This document shows, piece after piece, positions 17,101 through 25,300 of a stretch of 45,307 nt of DNA. Numbering within the stretch: position 1 is the stretch's first letter; each line of letters opens with the position of its first letter. Origin of the DNA: Planctomycetota bacterium. GTDB lineage: Bacteria > Planctomycetota > MHYJ01 > JACPRB01. The stretch lies in NCBI GenBank assembly GCA_016190175.1, contig JACPRC010000045.1:1-45307 (forward strand). The letters run 5' to 3'. The notes beneath the pieces are model-generated. The model saw nothing but the letters and a program-made list of their open reading frames with translations. It was not told the origin of the DNA and searched no databases. The position numbers and the translations under genes are program-made.

Positions 17101-17147
17101 CCCGACCGCTGGGCGCCCTGTTCCTGGTGCCGGAGGGGGGCGAGTGA
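14142..17147 (+). CDS. drmD: DrmD-like SNF2-family helicase (DISARM-related)
   Basis: A 1001-residue SNF2-type helicase/translocase. Motifs: Q-like region YQLAPLL, Walker A DDVGLGKT near residue 134, DEAH near 239, motif III LLLTATPHNG near 280, then the C-terminal RecA lobe with IVFTEYLDTIEAI near 505, LLATDAASEGLNFQ and motif VI QRNGRVDRYGQ near 590. A ~350-residue C-terminal extension follows, ending GALFLVPEGG. This domain plan and the pairing with an Eco57I-type methyltransferase match DrmD of class 1 DISARM phage-defence systems. ATG 14142 is chosen as the first Met before conserved sequence. The stop overlaps the methyltransferase start by GTGA (17144-17147). Codon use is less strictly GC3-rich than flanking genes, consistent with horizontal acquisition. 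Confidence 0.85.
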   Translation: MSKETARIRAESLRPGERVVVRDRPWRVVRREKLSGTTHSLDLVALDRANPSSISVLVPPDEVQILPQENLIFDPAELDSFSSWSNAHAALSTTLVENTLVPGMAAYGRVQLEAYQLAPLLRILNKPRPSLLVADDVGLGKTIESGIVIAELMARGRADRTMIVVPPGLLHQWRDELAERFGLDFTVIENVGGLERVQSILPAGVSPWDALPRILTSLDYLKKETTLRRALRKTWDLIIVDEAHALAESGSPQNPYATQRTRLGHKLRENGRGLLLLTATPHNGYAHSFRSLLELVEPSMATLKGDLTEVARRVDAAMIRRMKDQIIRLKEDGTTERVFPKRTVEGLPVSLLPKERRLLDEVGRYCSKVARSAAGGDDEELISFAMQIIKKRALSSRKGLAETIDRRLKSLKAKADEPAPTRAEIREHQADLPLDDAAAERLRERILRAAVPKEEKARKAEVRALTEIQKLLGGLTGPDPKVRALAGEILRILKEHPDERIIVFTEYLDTIEAIREECDRTPELAGRWLVFRGGLSLREKSRIQEEFAGSKARVLLATDAASEGLNFQHVCRRVIHFELPWNPNRLEQRNGRVDRYGQTREPRIRYMFFPDSPEDAILHRLVGKIETIQEARVSTPDILGVLGGASDLGAGLVALEPGSESIEQDTLKLVRHFEDRTQEFIRDVQPLLTGGAKEADPDLLRQARPLVPDDDRLAQVVTELFGAQAVRETSTRGVVRIEVPARYRGPGVSAVYAKATFLRSVAARTSSEEVEYITPLHPLIRAFADDARRRLLQAYTVDGRVRRLAARRVPADQPPSALFTYLTGIQGTGWVLEERLLAIRVTPSLEDVSDPGKDLTFLSGEAPGEVRGDSLERAFKNAFPAMAAKAAEIAARRLNDRADELGRERNAVARRLEIDLDRDVQARLVEIDEEETRGRGLVEPETQQLRLFAEGSMGKRFYAARRERVGQYADERRRDIADFRQVKVEAPRPLGALFLVPEGGE

Positions 17148-20100
17148 GCCTCCAGCATCTTCGGAACGTCCGGGGGTTTTTCTCCGACTACTTTCTCCTC
17201 ACCGTCTTCGGTCAGGGACGCGGCAAGGACAAGCGGTTCTCCGATCGAGACATCGACTATCGCTGGAACCGCCTTCGCCGCATCCTGGAACGACGAGGCT
17301 CCTCCGCGACGCCGCGCTGCTCGGGCTCTATCGAGTCCTCTTCGTGCTCTACGCCGAGGCGCGCGATCCTCGACTCATCGACCATCGTCTCTACCAGGAC
17401 TCGTATTCCATCTCCGGCCTGCTGGAGGAGATCCTCGGCCAGGGCAGCCAGGGATGGGCCGACAACCGAGCCGCCTATTGGAAACGACTTTGCGCGCTCT
17501 TCCGCGTCTTCGACGAGGGATTGACCGAGTCGACCCACTGGCAGCACATCCCGGCCCGCGGCGGCGACTTCTTCAGCTCGCAGACTCCCGAGGGACGTTT
17601 GCTCTCCGCGGCGCGATTGTCCGACCGACTCGTCGCCCGCGTGCTCCTCCAACTCGCGACGACCTCTCCCAAGGCCGGCGTCGGGTACGAGCGGGTCTCG
17701 TTCCGGGAACTCGACATCGAGAGCCTCGGCGCGGTGTACGAAGGGCTGCTGGAGTTCGAGCCTCGCGTCGCGGCGGAACCCCTGTTCGAGATTCGCCTTC
17801 AGGGACGGCCGCTCTTGCTTCCCGTCGCCGAGGTCGGGCGATTGTGCGAAGCGCGGGGACTGACCCTCTCGGGCCTCGACCTGACCGGAACGGATCTGGC
17901 CCGGTTCGTTTCTTCCGATGAGAAGGAGAAAGAGGAGGACGCAGAGGAGACGGAAGACGAGGAAGAGCCATCCCGGGGAGGCGTCGCCAGGGTCGTCCGG
18001 CTTCTGGCCCCCGGCTCGTTCTTCTTCATGCCCGGGGCGGGTCGGAAGGGCTCGGGCTCGTTCTACACACCTCCCGCCCTGGTGAAGGACCTGGTACGCC
18101 ACACCCTGGGACCTCTGGTCGAAGGGAAACGGCCCGCGGAGATCGAGGCTCTTCGCATCCTGGACCCCGCCTGCGGCAGCGCCCACTTCCTCGTCGAAGC
18201 GATGAGATTCCTGGGGCAGGCGCTCCATCGGGCCTACGTGGAGAAGAGTCACGGCGAGGCCCCCGCCGAATTTCGAAGCACGACCGGACCCGCCTGGGAC
18301 GCGGATTGGAAGGCGTCGGACCGCGACGCGCGAGCCGCCAACTCGGAAGCGCGGGCGTGGTGCAAGCGCCGGATCGCCGAACGCTGCCTGTTCGGCGTGG
18401 ACCTGAATCCGACCGCGGTCATGCTCGCCAGGGTCGCGCTTTGGATCGAATCGCTGGCGGGAGATCGCCCCCTCAGTTTCTTCGATCACCATGTCCGTTG
18501 CGGCAACGCCCTCCTGGGGACGTGGCTCGACCGTCTCCATCATCCGCCGCTCAAGAGCATGGAGCGCGAATCGGATGCTGAGCAGATGGACCTCTTCGCG
18601 AATCCCGTGATCGAGAAGGTGCGCGAGGCGGCCGAGACGCGCAGCCTTATCGCGATCGCCCCGGGAGGCGAGATCGAGCCGGACAGCCTCGAGGAGCGCC
18701 GGCACAAGGAGAGGCTGCGGGCCAAGGCCGAAGAGACGCTGCGGGCCGCCCGGCTTCTCTTCGATCTCCGCTCCTCGTCCGCCTTCGTGCCGGAGATCTG
18801 GGGCGAGTGGCAAGTCCTCTGCGACGCATCCGCTTCGGTGGAGCGTCTGGAACGACACGTCGAGTCCCGCCCATGGTCCCCCGCCTTCCGAAGAGCGCGG
18901 CAGGAAGAGCGGTTCTTTCACTGGGAACTGGAGTTTCCCGAGGTCCTTCTCGATGAGCGAACGCCCGGCTTCAGCGCGATCCTCGGGAACCCGCCGTGGG
19001 ACAAGGTCCTCCCGAGCAAGCATGAATTCTACGCGGACCTCGACGTCCTGATCCGGGCATTCAAGGGCAACGACCTGGAACGGCGCATCGAAGAGCTTCA
19101 CCGGGCGAAGCCCGGGTTGCGAGAGGAGTTTGTCCGTTACCAGGAGAGGACAAAGGCGGCCGCGCGGGTGCTGCGCGAGAGCGGCGACTTCCCTCATTCG
19201 GAAAGCCGTTCCGGAGCGGCCCATGAGGACGTCTCGAAATACTTCGTCGACCGCGCGGCGCGTTTGGCGGCCGATCGAGGAATCGTCGGGCTCGTCGTCC
19301 CTTCGGTGCTCTACAACGGCGATGGATGCGTCGGCATCAGGAGGATGCTGATCGAGGAGGCGGCGGTCCTCCGATTCTACGGATTCGAAAACAAGAGAAA
19401 GATCTTCCCCATCCACTCAAGCTACAAGTTCGTCTCTCTGGTCTTTCAAGAGGCTGTCGAGTCGAAGTCGTTCGACGCCGCCTTCATGCGCCACGATCTG
19501 GCCGAACTGGAGATGGGGGGCTCGAAGCCGTGGATGGTGCGCATGAAGCGCGAGGAGATCGCGCGACTCTCGCCGGAGACGCTGGCCTTCCTGGAGTATC
19601 GCAGCGCCAGCGACCAGCAGATCATCCGGAAGATGTACGAGGGGAGACCGACGCTCCAGAGCGAAGGCCCGGGGGCGTGGGGCGCAAAGCTCATCAGTTG
19701 GCGCCTGCATGATTGTGTTTTCAACGCCAGCGAGGACAAGGACCTTTGGACGGACCCCAAGACAAAGCGCCTCTACACGCCCGAGTCGGTGCTCGGCAAG
19801 CCGCCGAAGGAGACAGGCGAACTGATCCGGAAGATGCGGGAGAAGGGCTTCTGGCCGGTCTTCGAAGGGAAGCACGTCGATCAGTTCGTCGTCGGGATCA
19901 AGCCGGTCCGCTGGTGGCTCAACGTGGCGCAGGCGGAGGCGAAGTACGCCAAGCCGCCCCGGAACGAGCCGACGCTGGTCTTCCGGGAGACGGCGAGCAA
20001 CACCAACGAGCGAACGTGCATTGCCGCGATCCTGCCCGCCGGGACCGCAACGTCGCACAAGCTGTCTGGCATGCGCCTCAAGCACGTCGATCAGGTCGGT

Positions 20101-20448
20101 GCATCCGTAGTTCTGAACTCGTTGTCGTTCGACTACGCTCTTCGCATGAGAACGGCCGGGGTCTCCGTGAGCTTCACCTACATGCACCCCATGCCGGTTC
20201 CCGCAGCCGCCGCAACCAACCGGCTCCCGAAGATCCCGACCCAATTGGCGTGGGAATCCAAGAACGAGCACATCAGCCAGGATCGTGACGCGTGGCCGCT
20301 CCTGTGGAAATCGAATCGCGCCGTCGCGGAGGCGTACGGCCTGGACGCGGACGACTTCGCGCACATCCTCGACACCTTCCCCGGCTTCAAGAAGAAGCGG
20401 CCGGAACTCCATGGCTACTTCATCGATCAGCTCGCGAAGTGGAGGTAG
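17144..20448 (+). CDS. drmMI: DrmMI-like adenine-specific DNA methyltransferase, with apparent frameshift near 17290
   Basis: An Eco57I/type IIG-like N6-adenine methyltransferase of ~1100 residues if joined. It starts at GTG 17144 inside the helicase stop (MSLQHLRNVRGFFSDYFLLT) but the frame changes by -1 between about 17285 and 17300; the continuation TRLLRDAALLGLYRVLFVLY runs to 20448. Taken alone, the downstream frame first has ATG at 17344. Motifs in the second frame: GSFYTPPALVKDLVR (motif X), LDPACGSAHFLVEA (motif I), LFGVDLNPTAVMLAR (motif II) and LGNPPWDK (motif IV catalytic). The long C-terminal part, with WEFQ-like target-recognition features, ends HGYFIDQLAKWR. In class 1 DISARM such an enzyme marks host DNA. 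Whether the shift is real inactivation or a sequencing error is open. Confidence 0.82.
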
Positions 20449-20456
20449 CGACTCAA

Positions 20457-20503
20457 TATAATGATTATTGACTCATTACTACTATGATGTATTATAGCTA
20501 CTA
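20457..20503 (+). promoter_or_regulatory. AT-rich sigma70 promoter with dyad, upstream of AlbA-type regulator
   Basis: The 55-bp gap after the methyltransferase is strikingly AT-rich in a GC-rich region. TTGACT (20468-20473), a 16-bp spacer and TATTAT (20490-20495) make a near-consensus promoter, 8 nt before GTG 20504. A second TATAAT lies at 20457-20462. The dyad TAATGA (20459-20464) / TCATTA (20473-20478) overlaps the -35 box and could be an operator. Confidence 0.7.
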
Positions 20504-22207
20504 GTGACGCTCAATGAGATACGCGAGCTGCTGAAGAGGCTCGATGGGCACAAGGCCGATGACATCGAGTCCGAGGTATTGGAATGCAAACCGTGGAATC
20601 CTCATCCCGCGGCCTACGACTCTAATGTAAGAGACCTCCGCGAAACGGCCGTGGCTTTCGCGAATGCCCGGGGCGGCGTGATTCTTCTCGGGGTTGCGGA
20701 CAGCAAGCGCACGCGTCAAGAAGCGATCCAGGGCGCCCCCGGCGTGGATGCGGAGAGACTTCGGAAGCTGATTTACGAGGGAACCACCCCCCACATCCTC
20801 GTCGACATCGAGGACTTGGTCGAGCCGGAAGGGCTCATCCGCGTCATCCGCGTGCCGAGAGGCATGCCGCCCCATACGACGACCGAAGGAATGGCCAAGA
20901 TACGCATGGGGAAGTATTCGCAGCCGCTGACCGGACCGGAAATCCAGAAGCTCCTCTTCTCCGGAGGGCGGCGGGATCTGACCGCCGAGGTGATCACGGG
21001 GACGGGTCTGGCGGATCTCGACCCGGAACAGATTGCAGCACTGCGCAAGATCATCGAAACGGAGGGCGACAACCGCGCCTTCGCCCGCCTTCCGGACGGC
21101 GAACTCCTCAGGAATCTCGGACTCCTCCAGCAGGGAGAGCTGACCTTCGCGGCCGCCCTCCTGATGGGGCTGCCGGTCACGCTGGCTCGCTTCGCGCCTC
21201 AGAACGAGGTCGTCTTCCTGCGGCTGTCGTCGTCCACGAAGATGGACGACCGCCGCGACCTCAAGGGCCCGCTCCTGGACGTCCTCGACCAGCTCCAGCG
21301 CCTGCTGGAGAAGCACCTGAAGATCGAAACGGCGTTGACCCGCGGGTTCGCGGAGATCGCGATTCCCGACCTGACCTGGTGGGTGGCGCGAGAGGCCATC
21401 CTGAACGCGCTGGTGCACCGGGACTACTTCGTCCAGCAGTCCGTGTACGTGAGCCTGTACCCGGATCGCCTCGAGATCTCGAACCCCGGCGGTTTCATCG
21501 CCGACGTGAGACCCGAGAACATTCTTCGCCATCCTCCGGCGCGGCGGAATCCCCTGCTGGCGGGCGTCTTCCAGCACGTCGGACTGGTCAACCGGGCGGG
21601 TCTCGGCGTCGACCGCATCTACCATGAGCTCCTGGGGCTCGGGAAGAGACCGCCGTCTTACACGGGGAGCGAGAGTTTCGTGAAAGTGGAGATCTCGCTC
21701 AAGACCCACCGCGAGTTCGCGGTCTTCGTCGCGGAGGAGCGCCGGGCCGGCAAGGAGTTGGACGTGGACGACCTCATCGTCCTGCGTGGAGTCGTGGATC
21801 GCGGACACCTGGATCGCTGGTCGGCGGCGGAGCGGCTCCAGCTCACCGAGGAGCAGGCCGCCGAGAAGCTGATCGAGCTGCGGGACCGCAAGTACCTCGT
21901 CGCCCAGGGTCGCGGGCGGGGCACCGCCTATCGACTGGATCGACATCTTTCGGACCGCCTGCGCGGCCCGGATCACAGCGACCAGGATCTTCCACTCGAC
22001 GACGAAGCGGTCCGACTGCGGATCGAGAGCGTCCTCAAGGAGCGCGGCCGGATGACGAACGCGGACATCCGCAGAATCTCGGGCTATTCGCGGACCGAGG
22101 CGGTCCGCCTGGCGCGCGAGCTTGTCGGAGAAGGAATTGCCGAACTCCGGGGTCGGGGAAGAGCGGCCCATTACGTTCCCGGCAAGAGGGGGAGACGATC
22201 GAAATGA
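20504..22207 (+). CDS. AlbA_2 (Schlafen-type) / RecG-like ATP-binding winged-helix regulator
   Basis: A 567-residue protein with an N-terminal AlbA_2 (divergent AAA-4/Schlafen-like) domain: ESEVLECKPW near residue 18, then RDLRETAVAFANARGGVILLGVAD. A middle region follows, then a GHKL-like ATP-binding C-terminal half with the motif AREAILNALVHRDY near residue 295 and ISNPGGF near 325, and finally winged-helix segments (RMTNADIRRISGYSRTEAVR, AELRGRGRAAHYVPG). Such COG2865 proteins are usually transcriptional regulators. It lies between the methyltransferase and helicase genes, has its own strong promoter, and a cluster of AAATGAACC repeats follows its stop, so it probably controls the defence operon. 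GTG 20504 is the only start that keeps the promoter outside the gene. Confidence 0.82.
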   Translation: MTLNEIRELLKRLDGHKADDIESEVLECKPWNPHPAAYDSNVRDLRETAVAFANARGGVILLGVADSKRTRQEAIQGAPGVDAERLRKLIYEGTTPHILVDIEDLVEPEGLIRVIRVPRGMPPHTTTEGMAKIRMGKYSQPLTGPEIQKLLFSGGRRDLTAEVITGTGLADLDPEQIAALRKIIETEGDNRAFARLPDGELLRNLGLLQQGELTFAAALLMGLPVTLARFAPQNEVVFLRLSSSTKMDDRRDLKGPLLDVLDQLQRLLEKHLKIETALTRGFAEIAIPDLTWWVAREAILNALVHRDYFVQQSVYVSLYPDRLEISNPGGFIADVRPENILRHPPARRNPLLAGVFQHVGLVNRAGLGVDRIYHELLGLGKRPPSYTGSESFVKVEISLKTHREFAVFVAEERRAGKELDVDDLIVLRGVVDRGHLDRWSAAERLQLTEEQAAEKLIELRDRKYLVAQGRGRGTAYRLDRHLSDRLRGPDHSDQDLPLDDEAVRLRIESVLKERGRMTNADIRRISGYSRTEAVRLARELVGEGIAELRGRGRAAHYVPGKRGRRSK

Positions 22208-22246
22208 ACCACGCTGAAATGAACCAATGAGTCCGCGGTTCATTTC
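22201..22246 (+). promoter_or_regulatory. Cluster of three GAAATGAACC half-sites (candidate operator)
   Basis: GAAATGAACCA occurs at 22201-22211 and again at 22216-22226, and its inverse GGTTCATTTC at 22237-22246. The last two form a 10-bp perfect dyad with a 10-nt loop. The first copy overlaps the last codons and stop of the regulator gene; the set lies 55-100 bp upstream of the helicase start. It may be an operator for the regulator or a hairpin acting as an attenuator. Confidence 0.6.
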
Positions 22247-22301
22247 CGCGCCGCGGGGATGCGGGAATGGACCGGCCGGCTTATTGGGACAGGAGTCGAG
22301 A

Positions 22302-25300
22302 ATGCGGACGAACATCGCCGAAGCGGAGCGCCACGTCATCGACCAATACCGGCGTTTTCTTCGCACTTCGTACCGATTCCTCGACCCGAAGCTCCGCGAT
22401 CAGTTCGAGTCGCGTCTCGATCAGGCCGATATCGTGGTCCGCGGGCCCTACGTCACCCTGTCCAGGGAGTTCGAGAAGGGAGTGCCGCTCGAAGCTCTCG
22501 TCGCGGGCGGCAAGGCGCAGCCCGAATTGGCAAGACTCAATTGGTCCTTCAAGAAGTTCCCCCTCTACAAGCACCAGCAAACGGCCTTCGAGATCGGGAT
22601 CGCCGGCAGGCCCTTTGTCGTGACGAGCGGAACGGGTTCGGGGAAGACGGAGGCGTTTCTCCTCCCGATCCTGAGCGAGGTGATTCGGCGGAAGAAGGAA
22701 GGGGTGACCGGAAGCCAGGCGATCCTCCTTTATCCGATGAACGCGCTCGCCAACGACCAGTTGGAGAGGATGAGGCGGCTGCTGCGGGGGACAGGCGTAC
22801 GGCTCTCCTACTATCTCTACACGGGCGACAGCGATGCGGCCGTCGGCTCTCTCAGGGAGGCGCCGGCCGAGTACGAACTCAAGAATAGGGAGGCGGCCCG
22901 AAAGTCGCCTCCGGACATCATCCTCACGAACTACAAGCAGCTCGAGTTCATGCTGGTCCGGAAGGAGGACCGCGTCTTCTTCACGCGGTCGCTCCGGTAC
23001 TTGGTGCTCGACGAACTCCATTCGTATCGGGGAGCCCTGGCTACCGAGATCGCCTGCCTGATCCGCCGCGTGAAAGCGCATGCCTCGCTGGCGCCGGGAG
23101 AACTGGTCGGGATCGGAACCTCCGCCACGGTGGCGTCGGGCGATGAGGGGTCCAAGGCCCTGGCGGAGTTCGCCTCGGTGCTGGTCGGAGAGGCGTACGC
23201 GGCCGAGGATATCGTCGGCGAGCAGTACGTGAAACCGGACCGGTCCGCTCCCCCGTACGATCCTCCTCTGGGGAGATGGAAACTGAGTGAGCTCCGCGCC
23301 GACGACACCGATTCGCTGGTCGCCTTCGCGGAGTCGCTGACCGGGAGAACGGCGCCGGCGTCAGGAAGCGTGTCCGAGAGAATCGGGGTGATCCTCGCCG
23401 GGAACTCGCTGGTCGAACTTCTGGAAGAGGTCTTCGCGTCGCCCGCCTCCGTCGAGAACGCGGTGGATCGGATTCGAACGCGATTTCCGGATCGCGCCGA
23501 TCTTCCGAGGGAAGTCCTTCTGCAAGAAATCGAGGCCTATCTGGTCGCGGGGAGCGCCTATGAGGACGGGAGCCCTCCGCGGCTTCGTCCGAAGTTCCAC
23601 GCGTTCTTCCACGGGATCTACGACGTCAACCTTTGTCTGGATCCGGCGTGCCGTCAGCTCGTCTTTCAAGGGGCCGACGAGTGCAACAAGTGCGGCTCCA
23701 TGGCCTATCCCGCGGCGCTGTGCAGGACGTGCGGCCAGGATTTCGTAAAGGCCCGCACGGACGACGAGGGGCGTCTCTACGGGACCGCGGACTTTTTCTC
23801 GGACGAAAACACGCGGTTCCTGGCCCCCAAGCTGCATCAACTGGGAGAGGACGAAGACGACGAGGAGGAGTCCCCGCCCAAGAAGAAGTCGAAGGCGAAA
23901 GAGAAAGTACGCGCCATCCAGCTCTGCGTGCACTGCGGTCAGGAGCGGGATGGAGCGTGCCCCGAGTGCCACACGCCGGCCATTCCGTACCTCATGGCCG
24001 AGGGGAAGCTCAACAAGTGCCCCACGTGTGAGGATCAGAACACGCGAGTGGACATCGTTTCGCCGCTCCGCACGGGGACCGCTTCCACCGTTTCGGCGAT
24101 CATGACTCACCATCTCGATCCCCTGGAAGGGCAGGATCGACGCCTGTTGGTGTTCGCCGACAATCGCCAGGATGTCGCTCATCAGGCAGGATACACCTCG
24201 GACAAGCATCGGGCCTTCGCCCTCCGGCATGTGATCGCCCACGAAGTCCACAAGGCGAATGGCCGAGGAGTCTCGCTCGATGAGCTCCCTCAGATCATCT
24301 TCGATCACTACCAGCGCCTGGGATTCGTGGAAGGCAGGCCCACGAGACTCGAGAAGGAGCGATGGAGCGACGCGATCACGTTCCAGATGGCCAACGAAAT
24401 CACCCGATTCTCCCGACTCCGCATCGCCCTCGAGAATCTCGGCCTCGTGGCCGTGGAATACGAGTTCCTGGACGAAGTCGCCAAGGACGAGAAGTTCAGG
24501 GAGGCGTGCAGGCACGCCGGACTCGACGAAAAGGGGGCGACCAATCTGGTCCGGGCGTTCCTGGACATCATGCGCAAATCCAGGGCGGTCGCGTATCCCT
24601 TCTTCCAGAAATACCTCAATACGGAAGAGCGCTGGTGTCGCGAGCTTGAGGGTAACCCGTACTACGCCCGCTTTCCCGAGCAGGACAAGGCTCCCAAGGG
24701 ATACGCCTTGGACCGTCCGGATCATATCCGCAAAGCGAAGGCGGGCGTCATTCTCGGGTTCGTGCGCGAAAACCGGACGGCGGGGAAAGCGCCCGCGCTG
24801 CACTCCCTGATTCAGGCGATCGTCGGAGATCGCGACGTCGCGGAGCGATTCGTACGGGCCGCGGTCGATGCCCTGGTGCGCTACGAGATTCTCGTGCGCG
24901 TCCCGAACTTCCCCTTGGGAAAGACCGAGCGAGTCCCGGGGATGGCAATTCTCCAGATCGATCCGCGGGTCATCCGACTGGCCGTGTGCGCGGACGGATA
25001 CCGCTGCGAAGCATGTCGCCAATGGAGGCCCTATCATCTTCCGGTCTGTCCGAAGTGCCGGCGAGACAAGCTCAAGCCGGACAAGATCGATCAGGACAAC
25101 TACTATGTCCGCCTTTACACCGAGCAGGACCCGCGCCAACTCCGGGTCGGCGAGCACAGCGCCCAGATTTCCGGGGAAGAGCGCGCGAAGCGGGAGACGA
25201 GTTTCAAGGACGGAAAGCTGGAGGCGCTGGTCTGCACCCCGACCATGGAACTGGGCGTCGACATCGGCGACTTGCTGACCGTCGTCCTCCGAAATGCCCC

